The notes beneath the pieces were generated by a model. It saw only the letters and a list, made by a program, of their open reading frames with translations. It did no database searches and had not been told where the DNA came from. From an uncultured Acetobacteroides sp. (GTDB taxonomy: Bacteria > Bacteroidota > Bacteroidia > Bacteroidales > ZOR0009): a DNA stretch of 64,000 nt. Below, piece by piece: positions 34,547 to 43,907 of this stretch (positions are counted from its first letter, which is position 1; each line of letters starts with the position of its first letter). Made by a program: the position numbers and the translations under genes. The stretch is taken from contig NZ_OY782755.1 of NCBI RefSeq assembly GCF_963678165.1, positions 1,302,001-1,366,000 of the forward strand, read 5' to 3'.

Positions 34547-35788
34547 ATGAGAAAAAGATTTGTTGCCTTGGCCCTTCTTGCGGGGCCTTTGGCCGGCATG
34601 GCGCAGCTGCAGCCGGCCATCGACTCGGTTGTGAAGAAGGACCAGCTCATGGGCATTAGCCTGCTGACCTACGCCAAGGGCCGGGTTACCGGCACCTACC
34701 ACTCCGGCCTACGCGACTACGAGCGCAGCCTCCCGGTGACCGATAGCACCCTGTTCCGCATCGCATCGCTCTCCAAGCTGGTAACCACCACGGGACTGAT
34801 GGTGCTCTACGACCAGCATCGCTTTAAGCTCGACGATGACGTTAGCCGCTACCTGGGCTTTACGCTTCGCAACCCCAACTTCCCCGAGGTGCCCATCACC
34901 TTCCGCATGCTGATGTCGCACACGGCCAGCCTGAACGACGGCGATGGGTACGACCGCTTTCTGGGTGATATCTACAGCACCCCAGGGGCAATTCCGTCGG
35001 TAAAGGAGCTGCTGCTCCCCAGCGGCCGCTACTATACCCCCAACATGTGGCTGGCGCATAGGCCCGGTAGCTACTTTACCTACTGCAATGCCAACTTCGG
35101 AATTATCGCCACGCTTATCGAGCGCATCAGCGGGCAGCGATTCGACCTGTACATGCGCGAAAAGATATTGGATCCGCTGGGGATTACCGGGGGGTACAAC
35201 GTGGCCGAAATTGGCAGCATCGGTAACGTTGCCGCCATCTACCGCAACAAGGACGGGTGGAAGACGCAGGTTGATGGCTACCATGGGCAACGCCCAAGCC
35301 CCCGCAACCTTTCGGGGTACGAGCTGGGCACCAACGGCTTCCTGTTTGGGCCACAGGGCGGCCTGCGCATCTCGGCGCTCGATTTGGCCAAGGTTATGCA
35401 GCTGCACCTTAACGGCGGAGCCTACGCGGGGAAGCGCCTCCTTAGGCGCAGCACCATTGCGCTTATGCATACGCCCCAGTGGCGCTACAACGGCACGAAT
35501 GGCGACACCAACGGCGGGATGTTCCAATGCTGGGGGCTTAGCGTTCAGCTGGTAACCAACACCCCCAAAGGCGATGTCGCCATCGAGGGGATTCCGCTGA
35601 TGGGCCATGCCGGTGACGCCTACGGCCTAATCTCGGGCTTGTACTTCGAGCCTAAGCGGGGGATTGGCTTCGTATTTATGACCAACGGTACGGTGGGCGG
35701 GGCTAACCCTGGCGCGCGTACGGGGTATTTTGCGCTCGAAGAGGATATCTTTAGGGCGGTAGCTCCCTACTTTAGGTCGCTGAAGTAG
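34547..35788 (+). CDS. Exported serine hydrolase (beta-lactamase class C fold)
   Basis: 413 residues. Signal peptide MRKRFVALALLAGPLAGMAQ, then the penicillin-binding/AmpC-like fold: S-x-x-K as SLSK (S74-K77), Y-x-N as YCN (about 182-184) in FTYCNANFGIIATLIERISG, and a C-terminal GHAGDAYG segment at the HxG-like position. Such proteins are mostly esterases, D-aminopeptidases or peptidoglycan-related enzymes rather than resistance beta-lactamases. Monocistronic. Confidence 0.88.
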   Translation: MRKRFVALALLAGPLAGMAQLQPAIDSVVKKDQLMGISLLTYAKGRVTGTYHSGLRDYERSLPVTDSTLFRIASLSKLVTTTGLMVLYDQHRFKLDDDVSRYLGFTLRNPNFPEVPITFRMLMSHTASLNDGDGYDRFLGDIYSTPGAIPSVKELLLPSGRYYTPNMWLAHRPGSYFTYCNANFGIIATLIERISGQRFDLYMREKILDPLGITGGYNVAEIGSIGNVAAIYRNKDGWKTQVDGYHGQRPSPRNLSGYELGTNGFLFGPQGGLRISALDLAKVMQLHLNGGAYAGKRLLRRSTIALMHTPQWRYNGTNGDTNGGMFQCWGLSVQLVTNTPKGDVAIEGIPLMGHAGDAYGLISGLYFEPKRGIGFVFMTNGTVGGANPGARTGYFALEEDIFRAVAPYFRSLK

Positions 35789-35969
35789 CGGCAGCCCGCG
35801 TGAGTTCAGGAAACGGAAAGGGAGGCGTTGCCCATTTTCCTCCTTCTCTCGTGGAAGCTCCGCTTCGGCAAGGCATTCCTCTGCTGCCGTCGGCCGTTCT
35901 TTGTTCGCTCGAACACGTTGCGGTTTTTGCGGTTTATTGCTTACTTAGCATTGCTTAAAAAAGTTTAGA

Positions 35970-38948
35970 ATGATTGATCCCGTTAAGCTGGGCAAAGACT
36001 TAAGCCCTTTCAACATAGAGTTTGCCGATACCTCGTTCCACAAGCTCATGCAGCGCCGCATCCATAAGGTGCTGCTCATTTGCAGCAGCTACGATGCCTT
36101 CATCTTGGAGGAGGATGGGCGAATCGAGGAGCAACTCTTCAAGGAGTACGTCTCGCTGAACCTCCGCTATCCGCCAAACTTCTGCAAGGTGAGCTCGGGG
36201 CAGGAGGCGCTCGACCGGCTTAAGACGGAGTCGTTCGACCTGATTATCTCGATGCTAAACATTGGCGAGATGGATATCTTCTCGCTGTCGCATACCTTCA
36301 AGGAGATAGATCCCGACACGCCCATCGTGGTGCTCACCCACTTCTCGCGCGAGGTATCCATGAAGATGGAGAAGGAGGACCTCTCGGCCATCGACTACGT
36401 TTTCTGCTGGCTGGGTAACGCCGACCTGCTCTTGGCCATCATCAAGCTGATCGAGGACAAGATGAACGCCGACAACGACCTGATGGGGATCGGCGTTCAG
36501 GCCATCATTCTGGTGGAGGACTCCGTTCGCTACTACTCCTCGTACCTGCCCAACCTGTACAAGGTGGTGCTCAACCAGTCGCGCCACTTCGTTCGCGAAA
36601 CGGTCAACGAGCAGCAGCAAAACCTGCGCATGCGTGGGCGCCCAAAGATTCTGCTGGCCACCACCTATGACGAGGCCATGGCACTCTACTCCAAGTACAA
36701 GAACAACCTGCTGGGCGTGGTGTCGGACGTAAGCTTCAAGGTAAACCACCGCCGCGACTCCAAAACACGGGCGGGCATTACGCTCTGCAAGGTAATCCGC
36801 CGCGAGGATCCCTACATGCCGTTCATCTTCCAGTCGTCCGACCTCAACAACAAGAGCATTGCCGATGAGCTGGGGACTGGCTTTATCCATAAGTACTCGA
36901 AGACGCTCCTGCACGAGCTAGGCGAATATGTGCGCGAGTACTTCTTCTTTGGCAGTTTCAAGTTTGTCGATCCGGTATCCAAGGAGGTGATCTACGAGGC
37001 CCATAACCTGAAGACGCTCTGCGAGGCGCTCATGAACATCCCCGACGAGTCGCTCTACTACCATGCCAGCCACAACCACCTTAGCAAGTGGCTCTTTGCG
37101 CGGGCGCTATTCCCCATTGCCGAACTCTTCAAAAGCCTTCAGGCAACCGACTTTGCCGATATGGGGGCGCTACGCGAGTACGTATCCACCGCTATTACCC
37201 AGTATAGGCTGGAGACGGGTAGGGGCGTAATCGGCAAGTTTAACCGCAACGACTACAACGAGCTGCTGCAGATATCGCGTATCGGCGACGGATCGCTAGG
37301 CGGCAAGGCGCGCGGGTTGGCCTTCATCGATACGATGCTCAAGAAGTACAACCTATTTAATAAGTACGAGGGGGTTATCATCAACATCCCCCGCAGCACG
37401 ATAATCTCGACAGACTTCTTCGACCAGTTTATGGAGGAGAATAAGCTGTACAGCTACGCCAGAACCGAAGAGCCGGATGCTAAAATCCTAAAACGATTCA
37501 TCAAGGCGAAGCTGCCTACTGAACTCGTTGAAGATCTTCGCGAGTTTGTGCGTAACGTAAAGAACCCTATCGCAGTTCGCTCCTCAAGCAAACTTGAAGA
37601 TTCGTACTACCAGCCCTTTGCCGGGATATACAGCACCTACATGATTCCCCGAGTGGAGGATGATGAGGAGTGTCTACACATGCTGCTGCAGGCCATAAAG
37701 AGCGTGTACGCTTCGGTGTTCTACGCCAGCAGCCGTGGGTACATCTTCGCCACCTCCAACGTGCTCGACGAGGAGAAGATGGGGGTGGTACTCCAAGAGG
37801 TGTGCGGAACGAAGCACGAGAACCTGTACTATCCCACCTTTTCGGGAGTTGCCCGCTCCATTAACTTCTACCCGCTTGGGGTCGAGTCTTCGCACGATGG
37901 AGTTGCCTCTATAGCCTTTGGGCTGGGTAAGTTTATTGTTGATGGAGGGATGACCATGCGCTTTTCGCCCAAGCATCCCAAGCACCTGCTGCAGCTAAGC
38001 ACGCCACAAATGGCCCTACGCGATACCCAGCGGATGTTTTATGCGCTCGACCTAGATCCTGCCGCTTTCACCATCTCCACCGATGATGGCGTAAACCTCC
38101 AAAGGCTGGAAATCGATACGAAGAGCGACTACGAAGGAATGCAGCATGTCGCCTCATTCTACGATTTGCAAAACGATATGGTTAGGGACTATTATCAGCC
38201 TACCGGGTGGCGGATAATCAGTTTTGCCAAAATATTGAAGTATGGCACATTCCCGTTAGCAGAGATCCTGGACGAATTGCTTGCGCTCTGCCAAAAGGAG
38301 ATGAATTCTCCCATTGAGATAGAGTTTGCCGTAAACTTCGATGTTGAGCCTGGGCAGCCAAAGATTTTTAACTTCCTACAGATACGGCCCATTGTCGAAA
38401 ATGAGGAGATGGAGGATTTGCAAATTGGGCAGATGTCTCCTGACGATGCGCTTATCTACTCGAATTCGGCGTTGGGCCATGGCGTGATGGAGGGTATTAG
38501 AAGTGTGGTTTACGTGAAGCCAGAGGCGTTTGATTCCACATACACTCGGCAAATTGCCGACGACCTAGAGAAAATAAACAAAACGTATAAGGACAAGGGC
38601 GAATACTACGTGCTTGTGGGACCTGGCCGTTGGGGTTCGAGTGATCCTTGGCTGGGGATTCCTGTGAAATGGCCTCAGATATCCGAAGCTAGGCTTATCG
38701 TAGAGTGCGGCCTTCAGAATTTCAGGGTCGACCCTAGCCAGGGCAGCCACTTCTTCCAAAATATAACCTCATTCCGCGTGGGGTACTTTACCATCAACCC
38801 GTTTATGAACGATGGCAAATTTGATGTTTCTATTCTCGACTCGCTGCCAGCTACGTTCGAAAACAAGTATATACGGGAGGTGACCCTCGAAAAACCGTTG
38901 ACCATAATTATTGATGGACGGAATAATAAGGGGATCGTTAATCTGTAA
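35970..38948 (+). CDS. Receiver-domain / PEP-synthase-like ATP-binding fusion
   Basis: 992 residues. First receiver-like domain (about 33-150) lacks the phosphoacceptor: the segment reads DLIISMLNIGEMD, with M where Asp is expected. Second receiver (about 175-320) looks intact: acidic pocket VEDS (181-184), candidate phospho-Asp in VVSDVSF (about 251), and K in FIHKYS. From about 430 to 812 lies a PEP/pyruvate-binding ATP-grasp domain (GGKARGLAFID, VRSSSKLEDSYYQPFAG, FLQIRPIV). The swivelling phosphohistidine and C-terminal PEP/pyruvate barrel of true PEP synthase are missing; about 180 unassigned residues follow. Reaction unknown; possibly a regulated phosphotransfer protein. Confidence 0.8.
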   Translation: MIDPVKLGKDLSPFNIEFADTSFHKLMQRRIHKVLLICSSYDAFILEEDGRIEEQLFKEYVSLNLRYPPNFCKVSSGQEALDRLKTESFDLIISMLNIGEMDIFSLSHTFKEIDPDTPIVVLTHFSREVSMKMEKEDLSAIDYVFCWLGNADLLLAIIKLIEDKMNADNDLMGIGVQAIILVEDSVRYYSSYLPNLYKVVLNQSRHFVRETVNEQQQNLRMRGRPKILLATTYDEAMALYSKYKNNLLGVVSDVSFKVNHRRDSKTRAGITLCKVIRREDPYMPFIFQSSDLNNKSIADELGTGFIHKYSKTLLHELGEYVREYFFFGSFKFVDPVSKEVIYEAHNLKTLCEALMNIPDESLYYHASHNHLSKWLFARALFPIAELFKSLQATDFADMGALREYVSTAITQYRLETGRGVIGKFNRNDYNELLQISRIGDGSLGGKARGLAFIDTMLKKYNLFNKYEGVIINIPRSTIISTDFFDQFMEENKLYSYARTEEPDAKILKRFIKAKLPTELVEDLREFVRNVKNPIAVRSSSKLEDSYYQPFAGIYSTYMIPRVEDDEECLHMLLQAIKSVYASVFYASSRGYIFATSNVLDEEKMGVVLQEVCGTKHENLYYPTFSGVARSINFYPLGVESSHDGVASIAFGLGKFIVDGGMTMRFSPKHPKHLLQLSTPQMALRDTQRMFYALDLDPAAFTISTDDGVNLQRLEIDTKSDYEGMQHVASFYDLQNDMVRDYYQPTGWRIISFAKILKYGTFPLAEILDELLALCQKEMNSPIEIEFAVNFDVEPGQPKIFNFLQIRPIVENEEMEDLQIGQMSPDDALIYSNSALGHGVMEGIRSVVYVKPEAFDSTYTRQIADDLEKINKTYKDKGEYYVLVGPGRWGSSDPWLGIPVKWPQISEARLIVECGLQNFRVDPSQGSHFFQNITSFRVGYFTINPFMNDGKFDVSILDSLPATFENKYIREVTLEKPLTIIIDGRNNKGIVNL

Positions 38949-39025
38949 ATTTTGATTTTAGAGTCTAAGTTACAATATGTAATGAAAAATATTTGGTATG
39001 CTATTAAATATGTTGTGAAATATTG

Positions 39026-39054
39026 TTTGGTATTTGGAATTAAAGCTACATTTA
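39026..39054 (+). promoter_or_regulatory. Promoter of gdhA (TTTG, 17 bp, TACATTTA)
   Basis: -33-like TTTG at 39026-39029 and -7-like TACATTTA at 39047-39054. The leader of about 75 nt is AT-rich. Confidence 0.6.
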
Positions 39055-39135
39055 CGGCATCAAATTGCTCCATTAGAGTAGGGGCAAGGCGAATAGAAAA
39101 AAACGTTTGTTTAATATATTAAAGAGATAAAAGCG

Positions 39136-40476
39136 ATGGACGTAAAAAAAATCATGGCCGATCTTGAGCAGAAACATCCTGGTGAAAAGGAGTATCTTCA
39201 AGCAGTTCACGAAGTGTTAGAATCTATAGAGGAAGTTTACAACCAACATCCAGAATTCGAAGCCGCCAAAATCGTAGAAAGAATTGTAGAGCCAGACAGA
39301 ATCTTTACTTTCCGTGTTACATGGGTTGACGATGCTGGTAACGTTCAAACCAACCTAGGTTATCGTGTTCAATTCAACTCTGCAATTGGACCTTACAAAG
39401 GTGGTCTTCGTTTCCATAAGGCAGTTACCCCTTCAATGCTTAAGTTCTTAGGTTTTGAGCAAACTTTCAAAAACGCTTTAACTACCCTTCCTATGGGTGG
39501 TGGTAAAGGTGGTTCAGATTTCGATCCAGTTGGAAAATCGAATGCTGAAGTAATGCGTTTCTGCCAAGCTTTCATGCTTGAATTGTGGAGAATCATTGGT
39601 AATGATACTGACGTTCCTGCTGGTGACGTAGGCGTTGGTGGTCGTGAAATCGGCTACTTGTATGGTATGTATACCAAGCTAGCTCGCGAGTACAATGTTG
39701 GTGTATTAACTGGTAAGGGTACCAACTGGGGCGGTTCACTAATCCGTCCAGAGGCGACTGGTTATGGTGCATTGTATTTTGTACAGCATATGCTACACAA
39801 AGCAGGTAAGGATATTAAGGGCAAAACTGTAGCTGTTTCTGGTTTTGGTAACGTAGCTTGGGGTGCTGCTCAAAAGGCAACTGAGTTAGGAGCTAAGGTT
39901 ATTGCAGTTTCTGGTCCTGATGGTGTTTGCCATATTCCTGCAGGTATGACCAACGACATGATTGATTATTTGCTTGAGCTACGTGCTTCAAATAACAATA
40001 TTGTTGCTCCTATGGCTAAGAAGTTTAGCGGTATTACCTTTACTGCTGGTAAGAAAGCTTGGAGCGTAAAGTGCGATATCGCTCTTCCATGTGCTTTCCA
40101 AAACGAATGTGATGGAAACGATGCTAAGGACCTTCTTGCTAATGGTACTTGGTGTGTTGCTGAGGTTTCTAACATGGGTTGTACCCCAGAAGCTATCAAG
40201 GCTTTCCAAGATGCAAAGATTATGTTTGCTCCTGGTAAGGCAGTAAATGCTGGTGGTGTTGCAACTTCAGGTCTTGAAATGACTCAGAATGCAATGCATA
40301 TCAGCTGGACTGAGGCTGAAGTTGACGCAAAGCTACATCAAATCATGGAAAGCATCCACGAGGCTTGCGTTAAGTATGGTACTAAGAAAGACGGAAGTGT
40401 TAACTACGTTGATGGTGCTAATATTGCAGGTTTCATGAAAGTTGCTAGCGCTATGCTAGAGCAAGGGTTGATCTAG
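39136..40476 (+). CDS. gdhA: NADP-specific glutamate dehydrogenase
   Basis: 446-residue hexameric-type GDH assimilating ammonium onto 2-oxoglutarate. Substrate-binding segments GPYKGGLRFHKAVTPS and LPMGGGKGGSDFDPVGKS (catalytic Lys), PAGDVGVGGREIGYL, and the NAD(P) fold GKTVAVSGFGNVAWGAAQK are intact; length is standard. Codon use favours A/T at third positions, unlike the more G/C-rich upstream gene, consistent with strong expression. It sits next to a 2-oxoacid metabolism-rich genome region but is monocistronic. Confidence 0.97.
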   Translation: MDVKKIMADLEQKHPGEKEYLQAVHEVLESIEEVYNQHPEFEAAKIVERIVEPDRIFTFRVTWVDDAGNVQTNLGYRVQFNSAIGPYKGGLRFHKAVTPSMLKFLGFEQTFKNALTTLPMGGGKGGSDFDPVGKSNAEVMRFCQAFMLELWRIIGNDTDVPAGDVGVGGREIGYLYGMYTKLAREYNVGVLTGKGTNWGGSLIRPEATGYGALYFVQHMLHKAGKDIKGKTVAVSGFGNVAWGAAQKATELGAKVIAVSGPDGVCHIPAGMTNDMIDYLLELRASNNNIVAPMAKKFSGITFTAGKKAWSVKCDIALPCAFQNECDGNDAKDLLANGTWCVAEVSNMGCTPEAIKAFQDAKIMFAPGKAVNAGGVATSGLEMTQNAMHISWTEAEVDAKLHQIMESIHEACVKYGTKKDGSVNYVDGANIAGFMKVASAMLEQGLI

Positions 40477-40500
40477 GGATCCCTATAATAATTACTATAC

Positions 40501-40533
40501 GACCGCTTCAAGTTTACTTGAAGCGGTTTTTTT
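40501..40533 (+). terminator. Intrinsic terminator after gdhA
   Basis: ACCGCTTCAAGT and ACTTGAAGCGGT arms followed by TTTTTTT. Confidence 0.92.
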
Positions 40534-40560
40534 ATGTGCACGGATTTAACACATTCAATT

Positions 40561-40590
40561 TTTGAAAGATAAAATGGTAGGGTATATTTG
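40561..40590 (+). promoter_or_regulatory. Promoter of the ECF sigma operon
   Basis: TTTG at 40561-40564 and TATATTTG at 40583-40590, 18 bp apart: a good match to the housekeeping Bacteroidota promoter. So basal expression of the sigma gene need not depend on itself. Confidence 0.7.
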
Positions 40591-40630
40591 CGCCTAGTTG
40601 TATTAATGGATTATTTGGGGTTGGATTTGT

Positions 40631-41143
40631 ATGGTGCTGATACAGCAAGATAAGGAAACTTGGTTTAAATCTGTATTCGACGACTACTACGATAGCATTC
40701 GAAGGTTTTTGTATTTTCGGTGTGGAGATATTGACTTGTCTGAGGATATTGCCCAAGAGGTTTTTATTAAGCTATGGGATATTCGCGATACTATTCGCGA
40801 AGAATCCACCCTGTCGTTGCTTTATACCATTGCAGCCAATCTTCTAAAAAATCACCACAAGCATCAGAAAGTGGTGTTGAATTTCCAAAAAAATACGACG
40901 AAGTCAGATGTAAATGCCGAGGAAGCTGATCATCCGATGCGCGAGCAGGAGATGAAAGAACGCCTCGAACGAGTTTTGTCTGATATGCCAGAAAAGTGTC
41001 GAATCCCATTTCTTATGAGTAGGATTGAAGACCTTACCTACTCCGAAATTGCCCAGAGGCTTGATCTTAGCGTTAAGGCGGTAGAAAAGAGGATGAAGGA
41101 GGCACTGGATTTTGTTCGTAATAAGTTGGAATACAAAATTTAA
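40631..41143 (+). CDS. ECF-type RNA polymerase sigma factor
   Basis: 170 residues. Sigma region 2 at about 14-60 (FDDYYDSIRRFLYFRCGDID, DIAQEVFIKLWD) and region 4 at about 110-165 (MPEKCRIPFLMSRIEDLTYS, EIAQRLDLSVKAVEKRM). It lacks region 3, as in FecI-like ECF factors of Bacteroidota. Its stop overlaps the start of the TonB-receptor gene (TAATG), so receptor translation is probably coupled. The cognate FecR-like regulator is encoded two genes downstream. Confidence 0.93.
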   Translation: MVLIQQDKETWFKSVFDDYYDSIRRFLYFRCGDIDLSEDIAQEVFIKLWDIRDTIREESTLSLLYTIAANLLKNHHKHQKVVLNFQKNTTKSDVNAEEADHPMREQEMKERLERVLSDMPEKCRIPFLMSRIEDLTYSEIAQRLDLSVKAVEKRMKEALDFVRNKLEYKI

Positions 41144-43833
41144 TGGTGCATACATGTAAGTGTCTCAGATCTTATCTTCGATGTGTTAAGCTTATACTAA
41201 TTGTTTTCTTGTTGGGATTTGGATACTCTGCGGTTGCCGAGAGGTTATCCTACTCGTTTAAGAAAAAAACGCTTTCGGGAGTTCTCGAAAGAATAAGTGC
41301 CGACAACCATGTTAAGATTGCTTTTGATGCTCAACTTGCCGATAAGCATAAGGTAGATGGTGTCTTTAGGGAGGCTTCATTTGATGAGCTGCTGAAGTCT
41401 GTTCTTGCATCAAGCAGCTTCGAAATGGAGCGTATTGGTGCAGTATATGTGGTAAAACCTAGACGGAATGATTCTCGGGGTGTTGGGTACGAGGTTGCTG
41501 TCGTAAAACCGACTGTAGAACTGCCCCGGTTTAAAATTTGGGGAACTGTTGTTGATCAGGAAACAGGAGAGAAACTTCCCTATGCCTACATCTATACTCA
41601 AGATAAGAAGTATGCTGTAACAGCAAATGCCGAAGGCTATTTCAATCTTATTTTACCATCTTCAACACCTGTCACACTCTGTATCTCCTATTTGGGTTTC
41701 GAAAAGAAGTGCGTTGAGGTAATTCCTGAGACAAGAGCAGGAATGCTTTCAATTAACCTCGATCGGGCAAATGCAGTGCTAAGTAGCGTTGTGGTTACCC
41801 AAAAGCAAAACTATTTGGTGCAGATACCTAATATTGCGGGTAAAAGTACGCTAAATCCGAGGGCTGCTTCTGGTGTTCCTGCTTTAAATCCTCTTGATTT
41901 TACTCCATCCCTTCAAATGCTTCCCGGTATTGATGGCACAACTGAGTCGGCGGCAGATCTGAGTATTCGTAAATCGCCATCATCGCAAACACAAGTTCTT
42001 TTTGATGGCTTTACCATTTATCATATCAACCACTTTTTGGGACGGTTAAGCGCTTTTAATACTAAAGCAATAAAGGATATTCAGATTTTTAAAGGTGGTT
42101 TTGATGCGCGTTATGGGGGGACTGCATCATCTGTCATAGAAATTACAGGAAAGTCTGGTAATCGATATAAACCGATTTTTAGTGTTGGGGTTGACCCTCT
42201 TTCGGTTGATGTTTCTGCTGAGGTTCCTATTGGTAGAAAGTTAAGTTTGGTAGTTGCTGCTCGCCGATCTTATACAGATGTTTACCAGACTTCACTTTAT
42301 AGTAAACTCTTTGATAAGCTTAGGAACGACATTGCAGAAATTTCATTGAAGGATATTTCTAGCTATAACGAGAAGTATTCTCCCAAGTATCATTTCCTAG
42401 ACTTGCATAGTAAACTTACCTACAGTCCAGATTCGACGCAAAACTTATCACTGTCTGTATATGGAGGAGAGGATAATATGGACTTACTGTCCGACAAAAA
42501 GCGCCTTCTTCTTTCGGAAGGGTCAGATATAGATAATCAAGGAGTCGGCTTTAAATGGAGCAAACAGGTGGGTAATAAATACTTTTTGAGAACATCTTTA
42601 GGGTATTCGTCCTACCTGCTGAATTTTACACACCTAAATGTCTCTCGTAATGCAACGCTAGCTGAGGTTGCTCGTAGGTATAGCGCTCTTCATAACCAAT
42701 TAAAAGACTTTACAGCAAAGGTTGAATGCGAATATCGATTCTTGCCATCTGCCGGGATTATTGCAGGAAGCGTTTTTAGCAATCAGAATAGTACCTACTC
42801 TTTCAAGAATTACAGGAGCAACCAAGCAAATGTTCTTATTGATATGGCTAAAAGAGTCGGCTCAGACGGAACCTCTGCGGTAGGATATGTTCTTTTGGAT
42901 GTTGGGAAAGGCTGGCTAAAAACCTTTACACCGGGTTTGAGGGTTACCTACTTTTCTCCTACAAAGAAGGCTTATGTAGAGCCTCGTGCGCAGATTAGCG
43001 TTGAAGTTGCCAAGGGGCTGATTGTTAAAATGGCAGCAGGACGTTACCTTCAGTTTATAAACAGTGTTCCAATGCCATTTATTGGCGATTACACCAGCTA
43101 CTGGGCTGTTGCTAATGGTGATAGTTTGCCTGTTATTTCTTCCAACCATTTTATTGTAGGATTTACCTACGACGCAACAAGTAGGCTGCAATTTGATGTC
43201 GAATCTTATTTTAAACGAACCAAAGGGTTGGTGTCTCAGGTTTTGCTTCCTTCTTTGGTGAATCAGAAGTATAAACTTAGGCAGCTTAGTTTCTACAACT
43301 CGAATGATATTTTAGGAGTGGATGTGTTAGCCAAGTATTTATATCCGAAAGGACAGGTCGCGCTGGCTTATAGCATCTCGCAGTCAACCGTGTTTTCGAA
43401 GAACCTAAAAGTTGATGATAGCTATCCCGCAAATAATGATCAAGAGCACGAGTTTAAGGCATTTGCATCTCACAAGGTTGGGCGTCTAAATTTTTCGGCA
43501 GCATGGATATATGGCTCAGGGAAACCTTGGGATGAACTGGCGTTGTATAATAACCTAAAGGTTGTGCCCGATTACGAAAGGAATAGCCGTAGACTTGGTT
43601 CGTACCATCGGCTCGACTTGTCTGCCTCTTATGAGCAAAGAATAGGGTACTCATTACTTTCCGTTACCGCCAGCATTTTTAACGTATACGATAAAAATAA
43701 TGAGATTATGCGTCCCTATGGTTTTAGCAATACCTCGTTACAGGATGTTTCACAGGGAAAATCTCCGTTGATTTATAACGATATCTATGGGCTGAGATTT
43801 ACACCTTCGTTGTACCTTAACTTGACATTTTAG
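41143..43833 (+). CDS. TonB-dependent transducer with STN domain
   Basis: 896 residues. N-terminal membrane/signal segment, then an STN (secretin/TonB short N-terminal) signalling domain at about 36-110 (LSGVLERISADNHVKIAFDA, VYVVKP). A carboxypeptidase-regulatory-like domain (about 131-215, IWGTVVDQETGEKLPYAYIY) follows, then plug (PSLQMLPGIDGTTESAADLS, VLFDGFTIYHINHF, GGFDARYGGTASSVIEI) and barrel ending LYLNLTF. An STN domain plus an adjacent ECF sigma/FecR pair marks it as a transducer that signals ligand capture. Ligand unknown. No SusD-like partner is present. Confidence 0.9.
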   Translation: MVHTCKCLRSYLRCVKLILIVFLLGFGYSAVAERLSYSFKKKTLSGVLERISADNHVKIAFDAQLADKHKVDGVFREASFDELLKSVLASSSFEMERIGAVYVVKPRRNDSRGVGYEVAVVKPTVELPRFKIWGTVVDQETGEKLPYAYIYTQDKKYAVTANAEGYFNLILPSSTPVTLCISYLGFEKKCVEVIPETRAGMLSINLDRANAVLSSVVVTQKQNYLVQIPNIAGKSTLNPRAASGVPALNPLDFTPSLQMLPGIDGTTESAADLSIRKSPSSQTQVLFDGFTIYHINHFLGRLSAFNTKAIKDIQIFKGGFDARYGGTASSVIEITGKSGNRYKPIFSVGVDPLSVDVSAEVPIGRKLSLVVAARRSYTDVYQTSLYSKLFDKLRNDIAEISLKDISSYNEKYSPKYHFLDLHSKLTYSPDSTQNLSLSVYGGEDNMDLLSDKKRLLLSEGSDIDNQGVGFKWSKQVGNKYFLRTSLGYSSYLLNFTHLNVSRNATLAEVARRYSALHNQLKDFTAKVECEYRFLPSAGIIAGSVFSNQNSTYSFKNYRSNQANVLIDMAKRVGSDGTSAVGYVLLDVGKGWLKTFTPGLRVTYFSPTKKAYVEPRAQISVEVAKGLIVKMAAGRYLQFINSVPMPFIGDYTSYWAVANGDSLPVISSNHFIVGFTYDATSRLQFDVESYFKRTKGLVSQVLLPSLVNQKYKLRQLSFYNSNDILGVDVLAKYLYPKGQVALAYSISQSTVFSKNLKVDDSYPANNDQEHEFKAFASHKVGRLNFSAAWIYGSGKPWDELALYNNLKVVPDYERNSRRLGSYHRLDLSASYEQRIGYSLLSVTASIFNVYDKNNEIMRPYGFSNTSLQDVSQGKSPLIYNDIYGLRFTPSLYLNLTF

Positions 43834-43907
43834 AAAATAGATAGAAAATTGCTGCCCTAGGTAGGGTGATTAAATGTGTAGTTGTATTATACATGAATTT
43901 CGGCGAT

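Noticed and set aside
34547-35788. Antibiotic-resistance beta-lactamase
   Set aside because: The fold family is dominated by esterases and peptidases; no resistance context and motif variants do not support a resistance call.
35970-38948. Full phosphoenolpyruvate synthase
   Set aside because: Phosphohistidine and PEP/pyruvate barrel domains are not visible.
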